Below, in pieces: positions 18,312 to 27,624 of a stretch of 64,000 nt of DNA (the stretch's first letter is position 1; every line of letters begins with the position of its first letter). Position numbers and translations under genes: made by a program. The DNA is taken from the NCBI RefSeq assembly GCF_006065315.1, contig NZ_CP040749.1, positions 248,001 to 312,000 on the forward strand. Direction: 5' to 3'. The notes beneath the pieces were generated by a model that ran no database searches, had not been told where the DNA came from, and saw only the letters and a list, made by a program, of their open reading frames with translations. Origin of the DNA: Aureibaculum algae. Lineage in GTDB: Bacteria; Bacteroidota; Bacteroidia; Flavobacteriales; Flavobacteriaceae.

Positions 18312-19127
18312 ATGTCAACAGCAAAAAAAGAATATAAAAGAGTTACTACTAAATCTTTAGTAGAAATGAAGCGTAACAATCGTAAAATTGCTATGCTAAC
18401 GGCCTATGATTATACCATGGCAAAAATTATCGATAACGCAGGTATAGATATTATTTTGGTTGGAGATTCTGCCTCTAATGTAATGGCAGGTCACGAAACC
18501 ACATTGCCTATTACTTTAGACCAAATGATTTATCATGCTTCTTCTGTAATAAGAGCCATTGAAAGATGTTTAGTAGTAGTAGATTTACCTTTTGGAAGTT
18601 ATCAAGGTAATTCGAGAAATGCCTTAGATAGTGCGATTAGAATAATGAAAGAATCTGGAGCACATTCTATAAAAATGGAAGGTGGAGAAGAAATTGCTGA
18701 ATCTATAAAAAGAATTTTATCTGCTGGTATCCCTGTAATGGGACATTTAGGATTAACGCCACAATCCATTTATAAATTTGGATCTTATACGGTTAGAGCC
18801 AAAAAAGATACTGAGGCTGAGAAGTTAAAAAAAGATGCATTATTATTAGAAGATTTAGGTTGCTTTGCAGTTGTATTAGAAAAAGTTCCTGCTAAATTGG
18901 CTGAAGAAGTTGCTAAAAGTCTAACCATACCTGTAATTGGAATCGGTGCTGGAAACGTTGATGGTCAGGTGCTTGTTACGCATGATATGCTTGGTATGAC
19001 TCATGAATTTAGTCCGCGGTTTTTACGTAGATATTTAGATTTATATAATGAAATGGATGGTGCTTTTAAAAAATATATAACCGATGTGAAAAGCGGTGAT
19101 TTTCCAAATGATGATGAGCAGTATTAA
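18312..19127 (+). CDS. panB: 3-methyl-2-oxobutanoate hydroxymethyltransferase (PanB)
   Basis: This 271-residue enzyme makes ketopantoate from 2-oxoisovalerate and 5,10-methylene-THF, the first step of pantothenate (coenzyme A) synthesis in the cytoplasm. Seen motifs are [12 protein letters not shown], the metal-binding [22 protein letters not shown], the catalytic glutamate region [11 protein letters not shown], and PVIGIGAG. The length is normal for the family. It stands alone between the receptor operon (divergent) and the moxR operon. A nested hairpin lies just before its start. Confidence 0.96.
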   Translation: MSTAKKEYKRVTTKSLVEMKRNNRKIAMLTAYDYTMAKIIDNAGIDIILVGDSASNVMAGHETTLPITLDQMIYHASSVIRAIERCLVVVDLPFGSYQGNSRNALDSAIRIMKESGAHSIKMEGGEEIAESIKRILSAGIPVMGHLGLTPQSIYKFGSYTVRAKKDTEAEKLKKDALLLEDLGCFAVVLEKVPAKLAEEVAKSLTIPVIGIGAGNVDGQVLVTHDMLGMTHEFSPRFLRRYLDLYNEMDGAFKKYITDVKSGDFPNDDEQY

Positions 19128-19275
19128 TGCTTTATTTTTTATATAGGGGTAATATTTACAATAGTTTTGAAGAAAATTTTAACATTTAAGGTAAAATCCC
19201 CTTAAAAAATTCCCAATTTCTTTTGAACCCCCTTATTTTAACCAAATTTTAACAACATAACCTTCTCTTAAACGC

Positions 19276-19283
19276 TAAGTTTG
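19276..19283 (+). promoter_or_regulatory. Possible -7 box of the Bat operon
   Basis: TAAGTTTG matches TAnnTTTG, 48 bases upstream of the moxR ATG at 19332. No clear -33 TTG is visible at the expected spacing, so the assignment is tentative. Confidence 0.35.
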
Positions 19284-19331
19284 CTATCGGTAAAATTAGT
19301 GTAGAAAATAAGTATTAATTTTAATTAAAGT

Positions 19332-20336
19332 ATGGAAGAACAATACCCAACGGTTGATATTAGAGCTATCAACGAAAAAATTGAAAAAGAAAGTGCTTTT
19401 GTTGATTTGCTAACACTAGAAATGAAGAAAGTAATTGTTGGCCAAAAGCATATGGTTGAAAGATTACTTATAGGTTTGTTAGGAAATGGACATATATTGT
19501 TAGAAGGTGTGCCGGGTTTGGCAAAAACATTAGCTATTAATACATTATCTAAGGCGGTAAAAGGCTCTTTTAGTAGAGTTCAGTTTACCCCAGATTTGTT
19601 ACCTGCAGATGTTGTTGGTACAATGATTTATAACATGAAAGATAATGACTTCGCTATTAAGAAAGGTCCTATTTTCGCAAATTTTGTATTAGCAGATGAG
19701 ATTAATAGAGCTCCCGCCAAAGTGCAGTCAGCTTTATTAGAAGCAATGCAAGAACATCAAGTTACCATTGGAGAAACTACGTTTAAGTTGCCAGAGCCAT
19801 TTTTAGTAATGGCTACTCAAAATCCTATAGAGCAAGAAGGAACCTATCCGTTGCCAGAAGCTCAAGTTGACCGTTTTATGCTAAAAACGGTTATTGATTA
19901 TCCTAAACTAGCCGAAGAACAATTGATTATGCGTAATAGTCTAAAAGGTAGTTATGAGAAAGTAAATCCCGTTGTAAGTCTTGAAGAAATTTTATCTGCT
20001 CGTGAAGCAGTTAAAGAGGTTTATATGGATGAGAAAATTGAAAAATATATTTTAGATATTGTCTTTGCAACCCGTTCTCCTGAAGACTACAGATTACCAG
20101 ATTTAAAACAATTAATTAGTTTCGGAGCCTCTCCAAGGGGTAGTATTAATTTGGCTATGGCATCAAAATGTTATGCCTTTATTAAACGAAGAGGCTATGT
20201 GATTCCTGAAGATGTAAGAGCCGTTGTACATGATGTATTACGCCACAGAGTAGGGATTACCTATGAAGCAGAAGCCGAAAACATTACCTCTGTTGATATT
20301 ATCAACAAAATTGTAAACGAAGTAGAAGTACCTTAA
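19332..20336 (+). CDS. moxR: MoxR-family AAA+ ATPase
   Basis: This 334-residue AAA+ ATPase has Walker A LLEGVPGLAKT (about residues 56-66), Walker B with FVLADEINRAP, a sensor ATQNPIEQEGTYPLPEAQ and a C-terminal lid domain. MoxR ATPases act as chaperones with von Willebrand A (VWA) proteins. Here it is the first gene of a full Bat operon (DUF58, BatD-like, BatA, BatB, BatC, BatD, BatE), which in Bacteroides is linked to aerotolerance and stress. The Mg-binding and ATPase residues are intact. Confidence 0.93.
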   Translation: MEEQYPTVDIRAINEKIEKESAFVDLLTLEMKKVIVGQKHMVERLLIGLLGNGHILLEGVPGLAKTLAINTLSKAVKGSFSRVQFTPDLLPADVVGTMIYNMKDNDFAIKKGPIFANFVLADEINRAPAKVQSALLEAMQEHQVTIGETTFKLPEPFLVMATQNPIEQEGTYPLPEAQVDRFMLKTVIDYPKLAEEQLIMRNSLKGSYEKVNPVVSLEEILSAREAVKEVYMDEKIEKYILDIVFATRSPEDYRLPDLKQLISFGASPRGSINLAMASKCYAFIKRRGYVIPEDVRAVVHDVLRHRVGITYEAEAENITSVDIINKIVNEVEVP

Positions 20337-20354
20337 AAATTAGTTGGCATTATT

Positions 20355-20439
20355 CAGTGTTCAGTATATAGTAACCTATTTTTTAAATTGACGTTCTATA
20401 TAAACTGCCAACTGCGACTGCCATCTGTTGACTGAAAAA
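20355..20439. repeat. CAGT/ACTG intergenic inverted-repeat element
   Basis: The left arm has CAGTgttCAGTATATAG (20355-20371). The right arm has CTATATAAACTG (20396-20407), followed by further ACTG words spaced 5-8 bases apart up to 20434. The arms are complementary around a 24-base loop. The unit ends just before the GTG start of the DUF58 gene. It looks like a member of a repeated intergenic family; only one copy is in the window. Confidence 0.45.
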
Positions 20440-21309
20440 GTGGATACAAAAGAAATACTTAAAAAAGTTCGAAAGATTGAGATTAAGACAAAAAGGTTGT
20501 CTGATCATATATTTTCAGGAGAATATCATAGCTCCTTTAAAGGGAGAGGTATGACTTTTTCTGAGGTGCGTCAATATCAATTTGGAGATGATATTCGTTC
20601 CATAGATTGGAATGTAACAGCACGGTATCACGAACCTTTTATTAAAGTTTTTGAAGAAGAACGTGAGTTGACTATGGTATTAATGGTTGATGTAAGTGGA
20701 TCTGAATATTTTGGAACAACAGAACAATTTAAGCGAGAAACCATTACCGAAATTAGTGCAACATTAGCCTTCTCGGCAATTCAAAATAATGATAAAGTTG
20801 GATTGTTATTGTTTTCTGATGATATAGAGTTGTTTATTCCACCCAAAAAGGGAAAAACACACGTTTTAAGAATTATTAGAGAACTGATAGAGTTTCAGCC
20901 GAAAAGTAAAAAAACAAACATCGCTCAGGCCTTACGTTATTTATCGAATGTGATGAAGAAAAAAGCCATTGTTTTCATTTTATCTGATTTTATTGATGAT
21001 GACTATGATAATGCTTTAAAAATCGTAGCAAGAAAACATGACGTAACGGGTATAAGACTTTACGATAGGTATGAAAAAGAATTACCATCGTTAGGTATGG
21101 TGCCAATGATTGATGCAGAAAGTGGTAAAACAGTCTTAGTAAATACTTCTTCTAAGAAAGTAAGAAATAGTTATAAGGCAAATTACCTAAAAATGGTAGA
21201 TCAGTTTGAAAATACTTTTAAAAGAAGTGGTGCCGGGGTTATTAATACACGGATTGATGAAAGTTATGTAAAAAAATTATTAGGATATTTTAAACGTAAA
21301 GGAGCTTAG
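20440..21309 (+). CDS. DUF58 domain protein of the Bat operon
   Basis: Starting at GTG 20440 (MDTKEILKKVRKIEIKTK) the protein has 289 residues. The DUF58 core is seen in GEYHSSFKGRGMTFSEVR, QYQFGDDIRSIDWNVTAR and the VWA-like strand LMVDVSGSEYFG. DUF58 proteins are soluble VWA-fold partners of MoxR. A TTG at 20428 would add four residues but lies in the ACTG repeat. The gap to the next coding start is short. Function is inferred from the operon only. Confidence 0.88.
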   Translation: MDTKEILKKVRKIEIKTKRLSDHIFSGEYHSSFKGRGMTFSEVRQYQFGDDIRSIDWNVTARYHEPFIKVFEEERELTMVLMVDVSGSEYFGTTEQFKRETITEISATLAFSAIQNNDKVGLLLFSDDIELFIPPKKGKTHVLRIIRELIEFQPKSKKTNIAQALRYLSNVMKKKAIVFILSDFIDDDYDNALKIVARKHDVTGIRLYDRYEKELPSLGMVPMIDAESGKTVLVNTSSKKVRNSYKANYLKMVDQFENTFKRSGAGVINTRIDESYVKKLLGYFKRKGA

Positions 21310-21395
21310 TGAAAAAGATTAATAAAATATTCAACACAAAATTCCCTCAATTGAAAGGGGCGAGTGGTGCGTTTTTGTCACAACAACATTTGTTT

Positions 21396-22898
21396 GTGAA
21401 AAAAACTATGTTGTTGCTGGTTGTGATGTTTAGCTTATCCTCATATTCTCAAACAGAACCTGAGGTGTCTGTAAAAGTAGATACTACGATTATAAGAATT
21501 GGAGAGCAAATAAACTATCAAATTACAGTAGATAATATTGATACAGGGGTAACCTTTCCTGAATTAAGATTAGATCCTGCTGGTAAAATTGAAATAGTAG
21601 AAGATTTAAATATCGATACATTAAAAAATCGATTGGTAAGAAAATATTTACTGACTAGTTTTGATAGTGGAAGCTATACGATTCCGCAGCAAAAAATTAC
21701 GGTTTGGAGTCAAGAGTATTTAACGGACTCTGTTGTTGTAGATGTATCAACGGTTGCTGTTGATACGCTGAAACAAAGTATGTTTCCGATTAAATCTGTT
21801 CAAAATGAACCTTATACTTTTGATGATTTTAAAAGTTATTTATGGTGGATTTTAGGAGGTTTAGCTCTAATCGCATTAATTCTATATTTTGTATTTAGAA
21901 AGAAAGAAACGGAAGAAGAGCTTGAAGCTAAAATACCACCTTATCAACTTGCTTTAAAACGCTTGAAAGAATTAGATGATAAGCAGTTGTGGCAGAAAAA
22001 TAAAATAAAACAATATTACGTTGAGTTGACAGAAATTGTCAGGTTGTATATAGAACGTGAATTGAAAATACCAGCATTAGAATCAACAACTAATGAATTG
22101 ATGGAAACCATTATGGATTTTAATAGTTCAAGTTCTTTGAATATTCCGTCAGATACCATCAATAAATTACAAAGCTTACTGAAAGATGCAGATTTAGTGA
22201 AATTTGCCAAATATGTACCCTTGTCAAATGAGATTGAATTGCATCGAAATACCACTAGTAAAATAATTGAAGATATAAAAACTACGAAACCTGAAATAGT
22301 TGTAAATAAACCTAAATGTTCAATTACGAACGGAGATGCAACGGAAACAGTTACGTTGTACAGATGGGTTTATCATATTTTTTATTATGGTTTACAGAGA
22401 GTTGATGTTAAATTATCTCCGGTGGGTAAAGAATTGCATTTAAGACGTCAGAGTTATTTTTGGAAAATAATAAATGAGTACGGCAGAATATTTAGTAAAA
22501 TCCCTTTTCTAAATGGCTTATTAATTCTGGCTTGGATTATTTGGACATCACCAATATTGTTATTGGTGGTTATCATTGAAACAATTTTTACAGGTAGATT
22601 TTTAGATCGTGGTATGGTTTTCTTAAAGAAGAAAGGTGTAGTTACCAAATCAACAAATAGCCAAAAAATAAAAGATAAAATAGATTTTATTAAAAACGAT
22701 GAGAATTTTAACAAGAGTTATAAACTAAGAAAAAGGTTCACTAGGGTCTTAATTATTTTATCATTCTTATTCCCATTTATATACTTTGGGAGTATCTATA
22801 TAAAGAACACTTATTTTAGAAGTGAAAATGAAAAGCGTATTGAAAATATAATTGATAAAGTTAAAAAATCGATAGAAGAAGATGAAGCTGTGGAATAA
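21396..22898 (+). CDS. BatD/DUF4381-like membrane protein with an added C-terminal membrane domain
   Basis: With GTG 21396 the protein has 500 residues. It has a signal peptide (about 1-19, LLLVVMFSLSSYSQ), a beta-rich periplasmic domain (about 20-130), a membrane segment (about 145-165) and a cytoplasmic helical domain of the DUF4381 type (about 180-300). Relatives in Bat operons usually end here. This one continues for about 190 residues with two more membrane segments (about 375-405 and 450-470) and charged tails. A longer frame from GTG 21309 would pass through a G-rich repeat-like leader and is less likely. The last 17 bases overlap batA. Confidence 0.75.
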   Translation: MKKTMLLLVVMFSLSSYSQTEPEVSVKVDTTIIRIGEQINYQITVDNIDTGVTFPELRLDPAGKIEIVEDLNIDTLKNRLVRKYLLTSFDSGSYTIPQQKITVWSQEYLTDSVVVDVSTVAVDTLKQSMFPIKSVQNEPYTFDDFKSYLWWILGGLALIALILYFVFRKKETEEELEAKIPPYQLALKRLKELDDKQLWQKNKIKQYYVELTEIVRLYIERELKIPALESTTNELMETIMDFNSSSSLNIPSDTINKLQSLLKDADLVKFAKYVPLSNEIELHRNTTSKIIEDIKTTKPEIVVNKPKCSITNGDATETVTLYRWVYHIFYYGLQRVDVKLSPVGKELHLRRQSYFWKIINEYGRIFSKIPFLNGLLILAWIIWTSPILLLVVIIETIFTGRFLDRGMVFLKKKGVVTKSTNSQKIKDKIDFIKNDENFNKSYKLRKRFTRVLIILSFLFPFIYFGSIYIKNTYFRSENEKRIENIIDKVKKSIEEDEAVE

Positions 22899-23886
22899 CT
22901 TAGAACTGACAAATCCAGAATTTCTGTGGCTATTTTTATTAATACCATTGATTGCCATTTGGTACTATGTTGTGCGTAAGAAAGACAAAGCAACATTAAC
23001 CATTTCAAGCACAAAAGGATTTGAAGGATCGTCGGTATTGGCAAAATTAAAACCGCTATTAAATGTGCTGCGGTTGTTGGCTTTATCGGCCTTAATATTA
23101 GCAATGACCAGACCTAGAAATGTTGAGGTGAGTAAAAAAACTAAAACAACTAGTGGTATTGACATTGTTATGGCAATTGATATTTCAGCAAGTATGTTGG
23201 CGAGAGATTTACGACCAAACCGATTGGAAGCATTAAAAGTTGTAGCTAAAGATTTTGTTAGTCAACGTCCGAATGATCGTATTGGTATTGTAGTTTATGC
23301 TGGTGAAAGTTTTACACAAACACCTATTACCAGTGACAAACGTATTGTTATGAATACCATAAGTAGATTAAAATGGGGCGATTTAGATGGAGGTACAGCC
23401 ATTGGCATGGGATTGGGCTCTGCAGTTAATCGATTAAAAGATAGTAAAGCGAAAAGCAAGGTTATAATTCTATTAACAGATGGTGTAAATAATTCAGGAT
23501 TTATTGATCCTAAAACAGCAACAGAGTTGGCCAAAGAGTTAGAAATTAAAGTGTATACCATTGGTATTGGAACTAACGGAAGAGCAGAATTTCCTGTGGC
23601 AAGAGACATTAATGGACGTTTAATTTTTAAGATGCAACCCGTCGAGATTGATGAACCATTATTAAAGTTTATAGCGAATGAAACAGAAGGTAAATATTTT
23701 AGAGCCACTGATAATGAAAAATTGGCATCAATTTATGATGAAATCAACAAATTAGAAAAAACAGAAGTAGAAGAGTTCAAATATTATAATTATCAAGAAA
23801 GGTATCGTCCACTAGTATTATTAGCTGGCTTTCTGATTTTATTTGAAATGTTATTAAGGAATACAATATTTAAAAGTTTTATTTAA
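22882..23886 (+). CDS. batA: BatA, VWA-domain membrane protein
   Basis: These 334 residues comprise two N-terminal membrane segments (about 13-30 and 58-76), a VWA domain (about 90-290) with an intact metal site (DISAS at the MIDAS, then GGTAIG and LTDGVNN), and a C-terminal membrane segment (about 310-327). It sits in the inner membrane with the VWA domain exposed. It overlaps the previous gene by 17 bases. In Bacteroides the Bat proteins form a membrane complex tied to oxygen tolerance. Confidence 0.92.
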   Translation: MKLWNNLELTNPEFLWLFLLIPLIAIWYYVVRKKDKATLTISSTKGFEGSSVLAKLKPLLNVLRLLALSALILAMTRPRNVEVSKKTKTTSGIDIVMAIDISASMLARDLRPNRLEALKVVAKDFVSQRPNDRIGIVVYAGESFTQTPITSDKRIVMNTISRLKWGDLDGGTAIGMGLGSAVNRLKDSKAKSKVIILLTDGVNNSGFIDPKTATELAKELEIKVYTIGIGTNGRAEFPVARDINGRLIFKMQPVEIDEPLLKFIANETEGKYFRATDNEKLASIYDEINKLEKTEVEEFKYYNYQERYRPLVLLAGFLILFEMLLRNTIFKSFI

Positions 23887-23892
23887 AAAATC

Positions 23893-23909
23893 CCTTCCCT
23901 TTGGGAAGG
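23893..23909. repeat. Short GC-rich hairpin between batA and batB
   Basis: CCTTCCC-TTT-GGGAAGG in an otherwise AT-rich gap. No T-run follows, so it is not a clear terminator. Similar hairpins occur at 34089-34108, 37879-37900 and 42982-42997, suggesting a dispersed repeat family. Confidence 0.45.
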
Positions 23910-23923
23910 TTAGAATAGCATAA

Positions 23924-24964
23924 ATGTATCAATTAGAAGAAAAGACATATTTTTATTATTTCGCTGCAGTAGCTGTGCTTTTCGTGGTGTATTTGTTAGT
24001 TTCTTTATGGAAAAAACAAAAACAGAAAGCGTTTGCTGATAGTGGCTTATTAGAAAAATTGAGTCCTGAAATATCTCCGTTTAAGTCTTTTTTTAAAATG
24101 TTAATGGTAGCCTTGGCATTATCTTTTTTAATAATAGCATTGGTAAACCCTAAAATGGGAACCAAGCTTAAAACAATTAAAAGAGAAGGTGTTGATGTCG
24201 TTTTTGCTTTAGATGTTTCTAAAAGTATGTTGGCTGAAGATGTTGCACCCAATAGATTAGAAAAGGCGAAGCAAATCATATCAAGAATTATTGACAAGTT
24301 AGGGAGTGATAGAGTGGGAATAATAATTTATGCAGGGAATGCATATCCATTATTACCAATTACTACCGACCAAGCTGCAGCAAAAATGTTTTTGCAAAAC
24401 GCAGATCCAGATATGGTATCATCACAAGGTACGGCAATTAACGAAGCCCTAAAATTGGGCAAAATTTATTTTGATGATGATGAACAGACCAACAGGTATT
24501 TGTTTTTAATTTCTGATGGAGAAGACCATGATGAAAATGTTAGTTATATAGCAGATGAGGCAACCAAAGAAGGTATTAAGATTTTTACCATAGGTGTTGG
24601 TAATGCAGATGGTGGACCTATACCTATTAAGAGAAATGGAACATTGGTTGGATATAAAAAAGATAGAGCGGGTGAAGTGGTTATAACGCGAATGAATGAC
24701 CAGACCTTGAAAAAAATTGCAACTGATGGTGATGGTGAATATTTGTATGGAGATAACACAACTAAAACTGTAGATTATATTAATGATTTATTGTTAAAAG
24801 CAGATAAAAAAGAATTTGAAACAAAGCAATTTTCTGATTTTAAAGATCAATTTCAATGGTTTATTGGCTTGGGAATTTTATTCTTAATATTTGATGCTTT
24901 AATGTTCAATAAAAAGACGAAATGGATTCAGAAATTGAATTTGTTTAATGAAAAAAAAGAATAG
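23924..24964 (+). CDS. batB: BatB, VWA-domain membrane protein
   Basis: This 346-residue protein is built like BatA: N-terminal membrane segments (about 10-28 and 60-77), a VWA domain with the MIDAS motif DVSKS, then SQGTAINEA and LISDGEDHDE, and a C-terminal membrane segment (about 312-330). It follows batA after 37 bases containing a short hairpin. It would pair with BatA and the TPR protein BatC. Metal-site residues are intact. Confidence 0.92.
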   Translation: MYQLEEKTYFYYFAAVAVLFVVYLLVSLWKKQKQKAFADSGLLEKLSPEISPFKSFFKMLMVALALSFLIIALVNPKMGTKLKTIKREGVDVVFALDVSKSMLAEDVAPNRLEKAKQIISRIIDKLGSDRVGIIIYAGNAYPLLPITTDQAAAKMFLQNADPDMVSSQGTAINEALKLGKIYFDDDEQTNRYLFLISDGEDHDENVSYIADEATKEGIKIFTIGVGNADGGPIPIKRNGTLVGYKKDRAGEVVITRMNDQTLKKIATDGDGEYLYGDNTTKTVDYINDLLLKADKKEFETKQFSDFKDQFQWFIGLGILFLIFDALMFNKKTKWIQKLNLFNEKKE

Positions 24965-24965
24965 T

Positions 24966-25790
24966 ATGAAGAAGTTTTTAATCATATTTCTACTTATCAA
25001 TACTACTTTAATTTTTGCACAAAAAAAAGAGCAAAAACGGAAAGTGGAGATAGATGAAAAGGAAATTGTACGAACAGGAAATGACTTTTATGACCAAGAA
25101 AACTATGTTGAAGCGGAAGCTAATTATAGAAAGGCATTGAAGAAAAATCCTAATTATGAAAAGGCAAATTATAACCTAGGTAACGCTATCTATCAACAAA
25201 ATAAGTTCAAGGAAGCGTTGCCAATGTACGAATTGGTTTCAAAAACATCTGAAGATAAATTAACGAAAGCGGAAGCATTCCATAATATGGGAAATGTTAA
25301 GCTAAAGGAAAAAAAGTATGCCGAAGCTATTGAAGCATATAAAAATGCATTAAGAAACAGTTCTAAAGATGATGAAACACGTTATAATTTAGCCTTAGCA
25401 CAAAAATTATTGAAAAAGGAGCAAAACCAAAAGGAAGATAATAAAGATAATAAGGATAAGGATAAAAAAGAGAACGACAAGAACGAGGATAAGGATAAAG
25501 ACAATAAGGATAATAAAGACAAGGACGATAAAAATAAAGACAAGGATAAAGACAAGGACAAAAAGGGAGATAACAAGGACGAAAATAAAGATCAGAATAA
25601 AGATAAAAAAGATGATAAGGGCGATAAGGACAAGGATCAAAAACAGCCGAAACCAAACCCTAGCCAATTATCTCCTCAGCAAGTAAAACAGCTGTTAGAA
25701 GCCATGAACAATGAAGAGAATAAAACCCAGAAAAAGGTAAATACGAAAAAGGCTAAAGGGAAAAAAGTGAAACAAGAAAAAGATTGGTAG
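24966..25790 (+). CDS. batC: BatC, TPR protein with a Lys/Asp/Asn-rich low-complexity tail
   Basis: These 274 residues start with a signal peptide (about 1-19, ending LIFAQ). Three TPR units follow (about 35-140; NYEKANYNLGNAIYQQNKFK and KYAEAIEAYKNALRNS). A stretch of about 85 residues made almost only of K, D, N and E comes next (about 155-240), and then a basic tail. The low-complexity block comes from GAT/AAG/AAA/GAC codon repeats at about 25435-25640. The ATG at 24966 directly follows the batB stop. An ATG at 24948 would add six residues inside batB. Confidence 0.87.
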   Translation: MKKFLIIFLLINTTLIFAQKKEQKRKVEIDEKEIVRTGNDFYDQENYVEAEANYRKALKKNPNYEKANYNLGNAIYQQNKFKEALPMYELVSKTSEDKLTKAEAFHNMGNVKLKEKKYAEAIEAYKNALRNSSKDDETRYNLALAQKLLKKEQNQKEDNKDNKDKDKKENDKNEDKDKDNKDNKDKDDKNKDKDKDKDKKGDNKDENKDQNKDKKDDKGDKDKDQKQPKPNPSQLSPQQVKQLLEAMNNEENKTQKKVNTKKAKGKKVKQEKDW

Positions 25791-25857
25791 TAAGTGAGTT
25801 AAAATCACAGCTACAATCTATGTTAGATATAATGAAAACCATAATTGAAAAGAGTTA

Positions 25858-27624
25858 ATGTTTAAAAACATTCACATAATAGCGATACTTCTATTTTTGA
25901 GTCCATCTGTTTGGGCTCAAGAAATGTCATTTAAAGCCTCTGTCAGTAAGGACAGATTAGGCGTAAATGAACGTTTGCGTATTACGTTTACTATCAATAA
26001 GCAAGGTGGAGATAATTTTACGCCACCTAATTTTAAAGATTTTACGGTACTTGCTGGTCCAATGCAGGCCACAAACTTTTTTGAATTTAATGGGCAAAAA
26101 GCATTTGAAATGGCGTATTCTTATACGTTGCAGCCTAAAAGGAAAGGTGTTATTACTATTCCATCCGCTAGTATTGAATTAAATGGGAAAACCATAAAAA
26201 GTAATACGGTAAAAATTACGGTTACTAACGCTGTTGAGATACCAAAAGATCCTAATGATCCCAAATATATTGCCTCACAAAACATACATTTAATTGCCGA
26301 AGTTTCTAATTCAAACCCCTATGTTGGTGAGAGTATTTCAGTAGTTTATAAAATTTATGTCGATGTAAGTAAAGTCAATGTTAGAAATTATAGAGAAACG
26401 GGTTCCCCGTCTTTTAATGGTTTTTGGAATCAGAACATTGATGTTAAACAATCCAATGGACAGGAAGGTACATTTCAAGGAAAAACACATAGATATGCCG
26501 TTTTAAGAAAAGTCGTTTTGATACCACAAAAATCAGGTAAATTAACGATTAGCCCTTTAGAAATGGAAGTAGGAGCTGGAGTACCTATTGGTAGACGAAG
26601 TTTACTAGGAAACATGATTACCAGAAATGTTAATTTTACAGCCACAACGGGTGAACGTACCATAGAGGTAAAACCATTACCATTAGCTAATAAGCCAATA
26701 GATTTTACAGGTGCTGTAGGTGATTATGACTTTACAGTAACGACTAATAAAAATGAACTTAAAGCAAATGAAGCAGCACAAATAAAAGTTCAAGTCTCGG
26801 GTAAAGGGAATTTAAAAATGGTTGAATTACCTAAAATTGAAACACCAACTGGATTAGAGAAATACGAGCCAGAGCATAAAGAAAATATAAGAACTGCCAT
26901 AAGCGGATTTTCTGGAAGTGTTTATGATCAATACACGGTGGTACCTCAGTTTAGAGGGAAATATAAAATTCCTTCAACCACCTTTTCCTATTTCAGTTTA
27001 AAAGATAAAACGTATAAGACAATCACTTCTGATGCCATAATTATTAATGCACCCGAAGGAAAAACGCGAGCAGATGAAAATGCTGTTACATCTACAAAGA
27101 AAAACGTAATTTCCAATGCCAAGGATATCCGATTTATAAGTACAAATGCCACTATGGTATCTCATGAAGACTCTGAAGACTTTTTTAAATCAGATCTGTT
27201 TTATTTATTATTGATCTTGCCCTTACTATCAATTCCTTTTGGAATATTTATTGGGATGAAAAAGCAAAAAAGAGATAGTGATATTATAGGTAATAAAAGA
27301 CGTAAGGCAGATAAATTGGCCAAAAAATTCTTATCTCAAGCCAAAAAACAATTAGGTCATAAAGAGCAGTTTTATGAAGCGTTAGAAAAGGCCTTACATA
27401 ATTATCTAAAAGCAAAGTTACAAGTTGAAACAGCTGACATTAGTAAAGATAAAATTAAGGAAATACTAAGTGAGCGTAAAGTTGATAATGATACTATAAG
27501 TGAGTTTATTAGCGTGTTTGATAGTTGTGATTATGCACGTTATACGCCAACTACAAACGTAATGATGAAGCAAGAGTATGAAGCAGCAAGAAAAGTAATT
27601 GTAAAAATAGATAAGCAACTATAG
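25858..27624 (+). CDS. batD: BatD, oxygen-tolerance protein
   Basis: The protein has 588 residues with a signal peptide (about 1-20, ending SVWAQ) and repeated beta-sandwich domains (about 22-430; DRLGVNERLRITFTINKQ near the start). A membrane segment (about 443-463) and a cytoplasmic helical domain (about 480-588) follow. This is the BatD layout. The gap to batC is 67 bases without a clear regulatory signal. It abuts batE with no spacer, so the two are co-translated. It probably acts in the periplasm as part of the Bat complex. Confidence 0.92.
   Translation: MFKNIHIIAILLFLSPSVWAQEMSFKASVSKDRLGVNERLRITFTINKQGGDNFTPPNFKDFTVLAGPMQATNFFEFNGQKAFEMAYSYTLQPKRKGVITIPSASIELNGKTIKSNTVKITVTNAVEIPKDPNDPKYIASQNIHLIAEVSNSNPYVGESISVVYKIYVDVSKVNVRNYRETGSPSFNGFWNQNIDVKQSNGQEGTFQGKTHRYAVLRKVVLIPQKSGKLTISPLEMEVGAGVPIGRRSLLGNMITRNVNFTATTGERTIEVKPLPLANKPIDFTGAVGDYDFTVTTNKNELKANEAAQIKVQVSGKGNLKMVELPKIETPTGLEKYEPEHKENIRTAISGFSGSVYDQYTVVPQFRGKYKIPSTTFSYFSLKDKTYKTITSDAIIINAPEGKTRADENAVTSTKKNVISNAKDIRFISTNATMVSHEDSEDFFKSDLFYLLLILPLLSIPFGIFIGMKKQKRDSDIIGNKRRKADKLAKKFLSQAKKQLGHKEQFYEALEKALHNYLKAKLQVETADISKDKIKEILSERKVDNDTISEFISVFDSCDYARYTPTTNVMMKQEYEAARKVIVKIDKQL

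Noticed and set aside
21309..21395. N-terminal extension of the BatD-like protein from GTG 21309
   Set aside because: It crosses a C/G-rich repeat-like stretch and precedes a normal signal peptide that starts at GTG 21396.
25363..25667. Three minus-strand frames opposite batC rich in Leu, Tyr, Ser or Pro
   Set aside because: They mirror the Lys/Asp/Asn codon repeats of batC on the other strand and have no start signal or domain.
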